Assembly (NCBI GenBank): GCA_001414345.1
Contig: LLCB01000205.1
Location: 1-64,000 of the forward strand
DNA: 64,000 nt
DNA from: Hymenoscyphus infarciens
Taxonomy: Eukaryota; Ascomycota; Leotiomycetes; Helotiales; Helotiaceae
Direction of reading: 5' to 3'
In this document: positions 46,913 through 58,067 of the stretch, in pieces
Position numbering within the stretch: position 1 is the first letter of the stretch
Layout: each line of letters begins with the position of its first letter
Notes under the pieces: generated by a model
The model's input: the letters and a program-made list of their open reading frames with translations, nothing else
Databases searched by the model: none
What the model was told of the DNA's origin: nothing
Made by a program: the position numbers and the translations under genes

Positions 46913-47481
46913 AAACTTACGATTTGACGCTTCTCCATACCAAAACAAGCAACCGTTTTCCTTTTTTCCGCGGCCCTTCCAAAAACCTCCTAGACCTTCG
47001 AGCCTCTTAAGCTCACTCTTGTATTAGACCTTGATTTTGTGTTGGTGTTATTATTTCCATTTTAATGGGAACGGGGATGCATAAGCGACGGATGATCTCT
47101 CCTCTGCCTGCGGGCATATCTGTGTACATATAGAAGGAACCGGGCGGGTGTACGAAAGGCGTGACTGGAGTCAGTCAGTAGATATGTAATGCAGTACGAT
47201 AAGATTACCCCCTTTGTGTGAAATTTGCTTTTAGTCAATGTCACTTACCAGTTAGACACCTTCAATATGTGAAGAACCAAGTAGAAGCTGCTGAAAATGC
47301 TTCCAATAGTCAGGAATGGTCATGCATGTTCGGGAGTGAATTTAAGTTGGAAGTAGTAGACCGATTACAGGGGGTTGGATTGGTGCTTGCTTTTACATCA
47401 TTTCTCCCAAGGCCCCCAAAACACCACCACCTGACTTCTTCAATGGAAGTCGCTCCTTCCCCACAACACACAACACTCAAC
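46913..47481. other. Intergenic region between TIM23 and the next gene
   Basis: 3' UTR of TIM23 and promoter of the downstream gene. The downstream frame is open back to 47218, but that part does not look like conserved protein. Nothing else recognised. Confidence 0.5.
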
Positions 47482-49681
47482 ATGGCTCCTTCCACCCGTG
47501 CAACCAGACGTACTCCTGTCAACGAGGACCCTGATACGAACACCATTCAAAATGCAGTTTCTTCACCTGCAGCCAAGCGCCGAATGACTCCTCGAAAGTC
47601 CAACGCCAAAGTCGACGGTTTTACCGTTCCAAGTCAACCGCAACGCTCAGGGCCCATCTTGGATTCTTCCGCGCATAGCCAGGAGGCTTCTCCAAGAAAT
47701 ACGAAATCAAATGGGCTCGAGTCTACGTTGAGAGATATGATGGTCGAGACGTCAAGAGGAGGAAAAGTATCGCAGGCGCGAAGTACATACGACGATACTC
47801 CTATTACAGGCCAAATGAAGCACCCCCAAAGGATTTCTCACGTGTCCAACAATGACGCTGTCTCTCCAGAAGCAATTCCATCAATTCCAGTTCCTTCACG
47901 TTCCGTGTCACCATTTTCCATTCTCAAACCACAAATTTGGCCCTCCGAGAGAAGAAGAACTTCCTGGTCATCCCAAGAGAGCTTTGGTTCACCGCCGGGC
48001 TTGCCAGATGACAAGTTACCAAAAGACACCGAGGAATGTGTTCGATGGTTGACGGAGTGGGCAGTTGAACACGGTCTGGAAGGCACTTTGAGTACCGATA
48101 TTGGACCTGAGTTTGCCTCTCATTTCGCCAGCTTCGATGCTGATGGCATCGAAGAAAAAGATCTTACTCCAGCAATTGTTGGTTATGATCTGAAGTCTTC
48201 TTTTGCCCAGATGGTTGCTGGGGGTAGCAGAAGAATATACTCGAGAGCTGTCAGAAAGTGGATTGACGAACCTGAGCAAGAAGCAAGAAAGGCTGAGACG
48301 GAGAAGCTTGTTGACGAGAAGTTGAAAGAGATCACCACTCACGAGGAGGAGATAAATATGAGTTGGGACTTTGACCAAAAGGTACGTCTGCTCAAGGTCC
48401 ACCTCCAGGGGTATAGCCAGTCTTTACAGCCAGTGGAGAATTGTACTAGATTATCTGGGAGAATTGCGGATTATTACAGACCACTTCGTCACAACATGAA
48501 ATATCTTGCGAGTGGGGCTAGAATAGTCAGCATTATACTTTACCATTCTTCCAGATTGTTCGTACAATACGAAACTCAATACCCTCTGATCCAGTTTGTA
48601 CCTTCACTGACGATTCTTACGCCAGCTCGGCTATCTCGCTGGACGCCAAAATAGAGCACGCCTTTTTGAGAACACCTGGGGATTAGATGGGATGTCCTTT
48701 CAACATTTCGACATTACCAACCCCCTGGATAAGATGAAGACCACGAATTCCGAGTTTCAAGTCCATCTTCGCTATTTAATTGGAGGTTATGGCAGTATTT
48801 CTCGGGTCGACACTATTTACTTCGAATACGTTACACCATTTTACGAGTTTCTAAAAGACCTTCAAGACCAAACGGCGGGTTGTACAATACCACCGCGAGA
48901 TTCTTTGAACCCACAAATAATCGTCCACTCGAAGCCGCCAAAGAAGGAGCAGAAAGAAGTTCGAGATACGGAGGATTCTGTGATAGAGGGTTATGGACCT
49001 AATGAGCTGGGCGATACGCGAATTCCTGGTAATTTGACCACAACAAGAAATGGCCTGACGCCAATTCCCACACAAGGAACTTCCTCGAAATTTGCAAACC
49101 CCAATAAACCAATGGGACAATTTCAACCAGCAGCAGCTAGAGGTTATACTATGGAACATGGACCCTGGGTATACTGGCGAGGATTGCTTTCCCAGTCAGA
49201 TGATCACGTCCCGAAGCAGGATAACCAATGGTTGAAGATTGAGAATGAAGATGATTACAAGGCAATGGTTCACGATCTCTACGAGGCAAACAAACCAAGT
49301 TTACAAGCAGCAAAAGCCAAGTTGGGAGCCCAAACCAACGGATATTCTCAACACCCGGTTGCTGAAGACCCGGAGAACACCTATGTATTATTCATCATGC
49401 ACGTAAGTTTCCCACATTCCACCTTCAACCCCCCACTTTGGATCTCGGCTAATCTTTTAAAGTCTTTGGATTACCAAGAATACCTAAATGCCATAAAGAG
49501 AAATGAAATCGACAAGAAAGAGGATGAGGAGTGGTGCGAGGAATGGCGTAATATCCCAAAAGGGCATGATATCAACCCTGGTCAATCGTGGTCTGCTTAT
49601 ATGGAGGAGTATTATGAAAAGCATCCTACGGACCCTTTGAAATTCCTTGATGAATATGAAGCTTCGGGGCATGGGCTTTGA
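47482..49681 (+). CDS. Uncharacterised fungal protein, about 655 residues, with a one-base frame break
   Basis: Exons 47482-48381, 48555-49402 and 49463-49681, introns 173 and 60 nt. The start at 47482 (CAACATGGCTCC) has the best context; an upstream in-frame ATG lies at 47443. The total is one base short of 656 codons. At 48663-48667 a run of five T must become six (or three) to join AKIEHAF to ENTWGLDGMSFQHFD, both sides reading as good protein. The N-terminal 210 residues are Ser/Pro-rich and disordered. A folded middle part contains LTEWAVEHGLEGTLS and an acidic helix near EEINMSWDFDQKIV. The C-terminus is helical and acidic (KKEDEEWCEEW). No domain or localisation signal recognised. If the T deletion is real the protein truncates shortly after residue 340. 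Confidence 0.78.
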
Positions 49682-50837
49682 TGAGGTTGCTTGATGGTAC
49701 TTGGCTGGGAATCTGCATTGATCTGAGGGTATCGTGGCTGCAGGATATTGCCAAGTGATCAATTGCTTGCCTGGATAGATATTACGGGTCGTCTCTAGGT
49801 AGTTCCCCAAAAAATAAAATTTGCTGTTTTTATACCTCTTCTTTGGTCTTGAATGAGTTATTGGCTTCTTTGTAAATTCACAGCATTGTGGGCTTATTTG
49901 ACAGATATCTATGTGTGAATCTTGCCCATGTTCAGTGCTGTAGGTACCAGCAAACAGGAAAGTGCTCACTTTCAATTCTTTGCCTTGCGACCGCTCGCTA
50001 TGGACAGTAAAAGCCACAGTGTATACTTTGAGGTCGTGCTTATCGTTAGCCTCTATTTCTGGCAGGTGATCAACCCAAATGAGGAGAACAACGAAGTTCC
50101 AACTCTCTGAGTCAATTACCTAGCAAGGTAACTAGGTATTGCCGCTTTTATTACTCAAAATGCGAAGACGTCATGTTATCGGCTGGTTCCGGAAGATGGG
50201 GGAGGTAGGGGGAGGCTGGGAGAGGCCGATCTGTGCCGTGCTTTGAAAGGTGAGTCCGACTTTCTGAAGCTCAACTTCAACTTTTGAAAAGTTCTGATGA
50301 ATGCAAGCAGCCCTTGAACATGCAAACTATCTGCCTGAACTTGACTCTCTCTATATACCTAGATACAATATTTGAAAAGATTGCATGCTAAAATTTATGG
50401 TGTTCTGGTTGTAATCATAACTTCATAAATAGTATCAAAACAAGCAAGATACGAATGAACTCAACCACCACTATGTTGATGAAGCTGGGCCTCCACCACT
50501 GAAAGACTGGGAGAAAGCCCTGGAACTCAAAGGTGAGTGGCCTTCACCTTTGCCAACTCTGAGACTATCCAATGAAAGACCGCCTCTTGAAAGGTCGGCT
50601 AATCGACCCGCACGACAACTCACTAGTGCCCTTCCCTTCTTTCTCCCCTTCCCCTCCTCAAGAAACTTTCCGACCTTCAACTTTTCTCCCACCTTCATCT
50701 TCCATCCTTCCTTCCTTCCCTCCACATCCAATTCCAAATCTACTTCCCAATTCCCATCTGAACTTCCAACAACCCCAAGCACACCCTGGTCCGATCTCTG
50801 AACCGGTTCTATCCATAGATCGATTCACCGCACCATC
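49682..50837. other. Intergenic region
   Basis: Contains the 3' flank of one plus-strand gene and the promoter of the next. From 50630 to 50830 it is strongly CT-rich, as in fungal leaders. An ACCTAG...CTAGGTA short inverted motif lies near 50118-50140. No gene recognised. Confidence 0.5.
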
Positions 50838-51607
50838 ATGTCTGCACCTAAGCCAATGATCATCGTTGGCCCCATTGAGAGAGGCCCTCTTTCTGACGAA
50901 TGGGATCGTTGTTACGAGGCTCTCCAAAAGAAGGAGGCCGCTCTTCGCCCCAAACCTTCTCCTGCTAACCCACTCGCAACTTTGGCAACCTCCCTCTCCT
51001 CCTCTCTTTCCAGTGCTGCCATCACCATCTCGACCAGCGTTTCTAGCGCCCTCACCACCACCTCAACCGGCGTCTTCAACACTTTGAGCAACCTCTCCAC
51101 CAACGTTTCTACCTCTGTTACCAACGCCAATTCAACCGTCAAGAGAGCATCTGTAACTGCGGCCACACTCACCACCTCGCTCGGCAGTTCTTCTTTGAAC
51201 GCTCATTCCAAGGTTAGCGCCCCATCAGCAAAGATGTGTTTCCCGTGTCTGGGTTATTCCGACGTCTATCTTGAGGACGACCCAAAGAACAAGAACAAGA
51301 AGAAGGACAACAAGGGCGCCGCTTACTTTGATCCAACCTCGCGAACTTACGTCACAGTCACTGGGGTCCCAATGCAATATATCACCGTGAGTATTCCCAA
51401 TTCTCTTTGTCCTTTTTCACACGGCGATTGTTATTGTTTTTGTTTCTGCCCTCCAAAGCTCCTTCCCATTCAATCTCAGATCCTCTTCAAGCTTTCCAGG
51501 GTGAGGTCGATCACTTGCTCTTGCCTCTTCTAAGCGGAATGACGACGATTCCGAATTGGAGGGCAAGAGCGACCACCAACCACCAACCACCTATTCACCT
51601 CTTATGA
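50838..51607 (+). CDS. Uncharacterised Ser/Thr-rich fungal protein, C-terminus uncertain
   Basis: Exon 1 (50838-51386, 183 codons) is secure: MSAPKPMIIVGPIERG start, a long Ser/Thr/Leu/Ala helix-like repeat region (about residues 50-130), a CFPCLGYSDV motif, a Lys-rich patch (KNKNKKKDNK) and TYVTVTGVPMQYIT before a GTGAGT donor. Two acceptors are possible. TTCCAG at 51499 leads to a stop at 51607. TCTAAG at 51534 opens an acidic continuation (RNDDDSELEGKSD) followed by PTTYSPLMTP, which looks more protein-like but stays open to 51960, into the next gene. The coordinates given follow the first; I consider the second at least as likely, perhaps with a further splice. No domain recognised; CFPCLG near a Lys patch may be a lipidation or metal site, speculative. 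Confidence 0.6.
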
Positions 51608-51794
51608 CTCCCACGGCAGTGCCTGCGGCGAAAAAAAGATTTCTTCTCCACCTCCAACTTTTCTCCTCTTTTCAATTACAGTACTGTACACCTGACCCTG
51701 CCCACCACCGCATCTCCCAAGCTGAGTTTGCTATCTTGTATCAACCCCTACCAAATTTTCAATCCGCCTTCACCTTCAACATCACTCCTTCACC

Positions 51795-52582
51795 ATGGCG
51801 CATTACTTCCAACCTCAAGTTCGCGACACGACCTCGGGTCCCAGTACGCACACCTACATCCCTCGAGCTGATGGAGCCATCGTCGTCGGTGGGATTGCTT
51901 ACTTCCCTAGCGGCAAGCAACCTGAAGCTGCACCGATACCCATCGTCGCTCCTGTTGTGACTTCGATCGCAGCAGCTGCAATGCCAGTGGCAACCGCGGC
52001 AGTTGTTCAACCAGCTCCGCCAGCATCTTCCAATATCCCCATGGTGCCTAACCCTCAACCCTACTACCCAGCGTCTTCTCAACTTTTCAACCCTTACGCT
52101 CCAACCTTCAAGCCTGCAAGTTCCGTCTTTTTCTCAAGCCGAATAGCTTCTTCTCATCAAGTCATCGTCATACCTTCAATTGGACAATACACTAACATCT
52201 CTTTTCACAGCAACAACCAATGGTCTACGGCGCTCCTGGCCCTTCTGCTTCTGCTTTCGTCCAACCCCCCGCCGCAGTCTATCAACCAGTCCAACACTTC
52301 CAGGGAACCTACAGCCAATACCACAACCAAAACCCGCACTATGGTCACACCGGCGCCGAGATCCTTGGTCAACAACTCAACTTCGCTGAGGCTTCCGGCA
52401 TGAACGAGAAGCAAGAGATGAAGCCTGCTGACGACAACCCTGCTCGCTTCTACTGGGTTCGTGAGTTGGACGACAGCTGGACCCAACGCAACCGTTTCAC
52501 TATCGACAGTGGTGATATCGGAGAGTGCCGCTGGTATTCTCAGGATGGAAACTGGTACGCTGTCCGCTTGGCCTCTTCTTAA
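51795..52582 (+). CDS. Uncharacterised fungal protein, 230 residues, with a GC-AG intron
   Basis: Exons 51795-52115 and 52211-52582, intron 95 nt; 693 nt is exactly 231 codons. The donor is GC (CCT followed by GCAAGT), the known minor donor class that otherwise matches the consensus perfectly, with a CACTAAC branch and a TTCACAG acceptor. No GT donor nearby gives frame with a good consensus. The start CACCATGGCG is strong. The N-terminal half is Pro/Ala/Gln-rich and disordered. The C-terminal 60 residues form a compact aromatic module (NPARFYWVRELDDSWTQRNR...GECRWYSQDGNWYAVRL) seen in many unnamed ascomycete proteins. Function unknown. Confidence 0.8.
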
Positions 52583-53450
52583 GTGGTGCCATGATGGTAA
52601 GTTCAACTCTTTGAGAGGGTTAGTCCATCTGCTAATGCTTTGAATTAGAGGGAATGAGCAAATGCCTTTTTGTTTTCTTAACGAATCGCAGCCACTTTCT
52701 CTTCATACACCCACACCATCATGTTTGCCCACCGAGGTCACAATCTGCCAATCTGGTTTTCATTGCGAAAATGCGATTCTGCGGTTTGTCCTTGGGGTCT
52801 AATCTGGTTCTCATTGCGAACGAGTTGCCCGGCGTGGTATAATACAATCTGGTTTTCATCAAACACGCGATTCTGCGGATTTTCATATGTCTGGAGTTGG
52901 GATAAGGAAACACTATGACCACACACTTGCTTTGCACTTTTTTCTGTAATGGGACGGATGGAGGAACGACCAATGGAGACGATACAGAGATTTCATCTTT
53001 TTCTTTTGTTTTTCTTTTTCTCCTTGATGCTTTACTTTACGTGGAGTAGGAGGTACAATATGGATGACAGGGCAGTGCGGACAAAAAAGGCGAGGGCTCG
53101 GTTTACAGATGGCTTGATGATGGACATGGACACGGGTCATGATTGATGATTGATGATTGCAATGCACTGATAATATAAAACCCAAGGTCTTTAAAGATGC
53201 TCGTGATTTGTATCGAAAGTGAAAGCGTGATATGCTGTGCCAGTTCTTCTTCGCGAACATGAAGTGCCGATTGCGGTCTGTGGAGTATAGCATTCCCATG
53301 GGGTGATACGAGCCAATTCAATCTTGACAAGAAGAGGACTAGGCTAGCCAAGTAACTACGTATCCCAATCCACCCTCGACGCAAGGAGTGATTGGATGGT
53401 TTGACTTGTTACTTAACATCGATGCTGTAACATCCTCAAGATCTCCAAAG
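52583..53450. other. Convergent intergenic region
   Basis: 3' flanks of a plus-strand and a minus-strand gene. Carries three imperfect repeats (separate entry). No gene or RNA recognised. Confidence 0.5.
52751..52878. repeat. Three imperfect 20-34-bp repeats downstream of a gene
   Basis: ATCTGGTTTTCATTGCGAAA continuing to GCGATTCTGCGG at 52751-52784, a shortened copy ATCTGGTTCTCATTGCGAA at 52802-52820, and ATCTGGTTTTCATC followed by GCGATTCTGCGG at 52847-52878. Spacing about 45-51 bp. Lies shortly after the stop codon at 52582, so could sit in the 3' UTR. Confidence 0.7.
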
Positions 53451-55741
53451 TCAAGCAACGTTCAGAACCAAGAGACTCATCTCCAACCCGACCAAATTAC
53501 CTTTAACAAGTTTCCCACCCTCAACAACCCAACTCCCATCTCCGTACAAGACCTTGTCCACAGTCCCAACTTCCACACCCTCCGGCACAGAGATCTCGAC
53601 TCGTCCGATACTGGAACGTCCATTCGCGACACCGATGAGTATCTTTTCCCCGAGTATCCAGGCACTGACATCGACCTAAACAAGTCATCAGCGTCAATTT
53701 CAATTTACTTCCAAAGACACATGTCCCCGCTCTTCTCTCCTCCCTCAATCCCACAAACTTACTCCCAGAACACCTAGGATCTAAACTCACCTCGCCACCT
53801 TCCACATGCAACCCTTTGATCGGCTCGGTGCCGAAAATAAACTCTTTTGCAACCTCAGAACCAAACACCTTTCCCAGTTCCCCGCTGAGAACATTTATTG
53901 CAGAAGAGGATGGGTAAATCCAATATGTCACGCCCTTTGCGCCATGATTGAGGGAGAGGAGCATCATGTTTGCCATTTCCGAGGCGGTGGGGAAGCCGGG
54001 CCAGTAATCTTGTTGTCCGAAGGCTTGGAGGACGGACCAGACTGGTTTCTTGGAGGGGGAAGGGAGGTTGGCTTGGTAGTTCTGCAGGGTGTCGAGGCGA
54101 GATGATGGGTCGGTGAGAGAGCCGATGCAATTGTCGCAGCCGCAGTCTCCGTAGGTTTCGTTGCAGGGGGTGGACCAGGGGAGGGAGTAGGTGGCGTTTA
54201 TGGAGATGGGATAGGCGTCTTCGAGGATTAGGTGGGCGCCCGAGGAGTAGGTCGTGTAGTGGTAGTTTTGGCAGTTTAGCACGAGGGAGACGGGGTGGTA
54301 GGGGTCGAGGGTTTGGAGCTGGGAAAAGGCGAGGGAGGTGGAGTTTAGGGGGTATGCCCACTGTTTTGGGGTCGTCAGTCGTTTGCTTTCTGTCGGGTAT
54401 GGGTGGGGGGATGTAGGGGGGTTAAATGGGTGAGAAAAGGGGAAATATGGATCTATAGGTCCGGTATGAGAACATTTGTGCAGTAGAGAATGGAAAAGAA
54501 AAGGTAGGAGCCAGGATAGAAACAACAGTCTAGGACAAGCAAGTCCTCGAAGCCATTAACCGAGAAGGAAGGGAAGATCCAGAAACTGAGTTCTTTGATT
54601 CTTCCAAGTAATCTCGAATAATAGCCCTGATTGTTCGAGGGCTACTAGACAGCAGTAAGGTGGGTGGGCTTACGATGAGCAATGCTCAAACAACTCCACG
54701 GGGTAAAACATTGGTGGTACTCACACCATCGGGTTCGTCAGCAGTATACCACATCAACAAACTGCTTCGATCCTTCCACAAAGCCACTTGCGCTTCAATC
54801 CTCGTACTATTCATAAAAGCAAACCGCATATCATATATATTAAACAAATTCAACTCATCCATACGATCCCAATACTTCCCAAGGGATTCAACGGGATAAG
54901 ATTGATCGGGTAATCCACCATTAGGAACGATATTTATGGTGTTGAAACCCTGTGCTGCATATGTATTCAGATTCGTGAGGTTGAAAACAGCAGGTGTTAC
55001 ATGGCCACCATCTGCGTAATAGCCGTTGGGGAATATGGAATACCATCCGTGGTAATTGTTCTTTGGATTTTGGATAAGAAGACCACCGTGGAGGTTGTCG
55101 ACTTTGACGGCGCTTCCGTGGGTTCGAGAGGGGAGGACGTAGATTGAGGTTTTGCTGGTGTAGTTCTGTTTTCCGTCTGGTGATTTTCCGTGGAGGGTGA
55201 TGGCATATGGAGTGAGTCGCGGGGTGAAAGACGAGAGGGGGAATTCGAAGAGCTTCCCGGTTGAGTTCACAGGTGTGGAATCTGAGATGAGAAGTTTTTT
55301 GCTCTCTTCGCTGTAAATCTCGAATTCAAGAGTGTTAAATGGGCGTGGTTTCTCGTCATTTCCGGAGGAGCTGTAAGAGGAATTGAAGTATGGTTGACCG
55401 AAGGTGTATGAGATAGCGGCATCCAGGATGAAAGAGCCAATTTCATCACTTTCAAGAAAGATACTGTACCGGGGCTGGAGAGTGACATATAGCATTGGGG
55501 TGTCCTTGACTTGGGGAAATTGAAATTGGCCGCCAGGATCCCGAGCTTGGTCTCTAGGAAGTTTGTCAGTTGCGTTTCGGCAAGGATATTTGTATTGAAT
55601 GTGTTGGTCTGGAGTGATGGCCTACGTGCTCATATATGGCTTTCCGCACCAAGTAGGTACCTCTGCTGCGGTGCTAGATGCAGAGAGAGCCCCAATAGTC
55701 AATACTAGCCCCGCCACTGTTGAGAACGAAGCAATGGCCAT
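53451..55741 (-). CDS. Secreted glycoside-hydrolase-like protein, 579 residues
   Basis: Exons 55741-55626, 55553-54725, 54360-53791 and 53675-53451, introns 72, 364 and 115 nt; 1740 nt is exactly 580 codons. A clear signal peptide (MAIASFSTVAGLVLTIGALS) is followed by EVPTWCGKPYMS, then DPGGQFQFP after the first splice. An N-terminal beta-rich domain to about residue 180 precedes a likely TIM-barrel: YAAQGFNTINIVPNGGLPD, then LLMWYTADEPDG, whose Asp-Glu pair resembles a catalytic acid, then NGAKGV-type LNHGAKGVTYWIYPSS. The C-terminal exon gives a beta-rich end (VDVSAWILGEKILIGVANG). N-glycosylation sites and paired Cys (CNETYGDCGCDNC) fit secretion. The carbohydrate family and substrate are not identifiable by eye. 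The 364-nt intron is unusually long for this window. Confidence 0.85.
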
Positions 55742-56431
55742 CTTGAACCTTTCCGGGGGTCTGTTAACAGCATAAAGCAGTTATAGAGACGGACTCCCAA
55801 GAGGAAGCTAAGTCAGCTAGTCAATGGAGGAAGGTGGGATATGACATCCAACCTAGCCTGTTTTCATCGGGTAGTAAAAGATACCCCTCAATTTACCAGC
55901 TCTCCCATGTGATGGATAGGCACAACGTTGCTCAACACGATGAGATTGAAAAATGTAGCTAGCTGTTGAGGTCTGCTCTGCCATGCCGGCTGTACCTTGA
56001 CGAGACGTCATTTCCCCAAGAAGCAGGTGGTTGAAAGGGAAGAACCATGCTTCGGATTTGCCGGATTTGATACGAACATAGCGCTCTATAACTCTACAAC
56101 AGACTTGAGATTTTCGCCATAGTCCACGACCTTGTCGCTGTATAGAAAAAAACAATGTCACAATTCTTGTGAGATTAAAAAAGAATGAAGACAATAAATA
56201 CCATGGGCATTCGTCGTCGTCAAGTCAGGTTCGGCCTAACATCGGGGCTCACAGACTTGGCATGAAGAGCGATTATACACGTGATATAAACGTGACTAAG
56301 AGAATCGTCGGGTCGGAAGCTGGGCAGTGAATAGAAAGGTGGGTATGTTTAGGGAGTTAAGCAAGAAGTAAGAGCTTGATAAAAGTTTTGCAGAGGAGTT
56401 TGCTGATAGGAGTTTGAATTTGAATTTAGTA
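55742..56431. other. Upstream flank of the secreted-hydrolase gene
   Basis: Presumed promoter of the minus-strand gene starting at 55741, running to the edge of the transposon at 56432. A 113-codon minus frame at 55853-56194 has no support. No gene recognised. Confidence 0.5.
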
Positions 56432-58067
56432 CTCGGGCTAGTATGTCCTCAGCTAATTTTCAGCTTAGTTTCTCGCTTAAACATAACCCCTTTTTTTCAC
56501 CTCTACTATATATATATTATATAAAATTAAGTATTATTATATAAAAAGTAATCTAAATAAATACTCTATCCATAGAAATCATTATCCCCTCTATAATCTA
56601 TAACCTTTTTAAGAGTCTTCCTTAACTTTATTATAATATTATCTATTATACTCTAAGATATCTAGTTCCACTCCTCCACCTATATACGCTTTAAATCTGC
56701 CTTATTCCTAGGTTATACTCTTCTCTTATATAGCTGCCTTTGTATATATAACTATATCTACTCTATTAGGAAGAATAAAGAAGCTATTAAATAGAATAAT
56801 AGTATAAAACCTCTTTAGTTACTCTATAAGAATATAGGCTAGTATTATCTATAACTAAGCGTATAACCTTGCCTCTCCCCTTCTTATATAACTCCTTATA
56901 CTATAGAAAGAGCTTTAGCTTAAGATATCTCTTATAAAGCTAATACTAATCTACTCCTCTCTTCCTCCTATCCTCTTACTTATATACTACCTTTTATAGG
57001 TAATTATATAATTTAGCTCTTCTTCTAGGTACTCTACGTCCTTTACTAGCCTAGTACCTCTTCTTTTCTCTTTCTTACTAATTAAATTCAGCCTTTATAA
57101 GGTATAGCTATACTATATTAGCCTTAGCTAAATACGCCTCTACGTTCTTAATCTCTTATATTATTTCTAGGTCGTATATATAATATAAACCTTAGTAAGA
57201 ACCTAGGTAGATAGTACTAAAGAATTATCTATTAGAATACCTCTTAACTATCTCAGATTATATATCTTTATAGTAGTATTCGTCTATCTTCTACTAGTAC
57301 TAATTAGCTCCCTTATCTAGTTCTATACGTATTACTACGACGTCTATAAATATAACTTTTAAGAGGTCTTTATCTAAGAGACGCTTTACTAATTTAATAT
57401 ATTATATTATAATTTTAGGTATAAGTTTAGACTTTAATCCTCCTCTTATAAAGGAGTAACTAGTATTATATAAGACTTATTAAAATAATGATTTAGATAG
57501 GTTTTTACTCTTATCTCGGTTACCCTAAAGTCCTAGCTTATAAAGGTATATAATATTCGACTTTTAGCAAGACTCTTATAAATTAGTAACCTTTATAATA
57601 ATCCTCCTTCGTAGCTTAGAGGTAAGTTTAATATACTAGCTAAGATAAGGCTTATTTTAAACATTTACCTTTATTTTAAGTCTTTAACCTCTTATATTAC
57701 TATTCTAAGTATAGGTAGTATTATCTTTAGCCCTCTTTCTAATATCTCTAATACTACTCTTTAAAACAGATACGTAATCTAGATTATCTCGTATCTAAAG
57801 GAGTAACTCTTCCTTATTAGTATTCTATCTACTTCTACTAACAATAACAGTACACTACTAAACTAGGACCTCACGTCAAGAAGTCTTTCGCTTTAGAGCC
57901 TAGCAACCTTTAGATCTCCGGTGTTTTTTTACTATTATATATTATAGTTATTAATTAATTATAAGAATAAAAGTAGGTGTGCAAGTAGTTTTAGCTTAGT
58001 TTTAGTGCTAAAAGCGCACTAAAAAGTGGTGACGAGCTGAGAGACGTTCAGAAAATACTACGCCTAG
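56432..58067. mobile_element. RIP-degraded Tc1/mariner-type (Fot1/pogo-like) element, 1636 bp
   Basis: Flanked by TA (56430-56431 and 58068-58069). Left end CTCGGGCTAGTAT; right end in reverse complement CTAGGCGTAGTATTTTCTGA. The first about 110 bp and last about 320 bp match the 462-bp element at 26138, which lacks the middle. The left terminal repeat lacks about 10 bp relative to that copy. The interior is so A+T-rich and stop-laden that no transposase frame survives. Length and TA target fit Fot1/pogo elements; without readable transposase the assignment rests on ends and target. Confidence 0.78.

Noticed and set aside
46834..46985. Tim23 with a 50-residue extra C-terminal tail
   Set aside because: The tail is intron plus 3' UTR. 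Splicing gives the expected WAVTRKAIF end.
55554..55625. In-frame TAG early in the secreted-hydrolase gene, suggesting a pseudogene
   Set aside because: The stop lies in a 72-nt intron with a GTAGGC donor, a CTGAC branch and a CCTAG acceptor. Removing it keeps frame and joins GKPYMS to DPGGQF.
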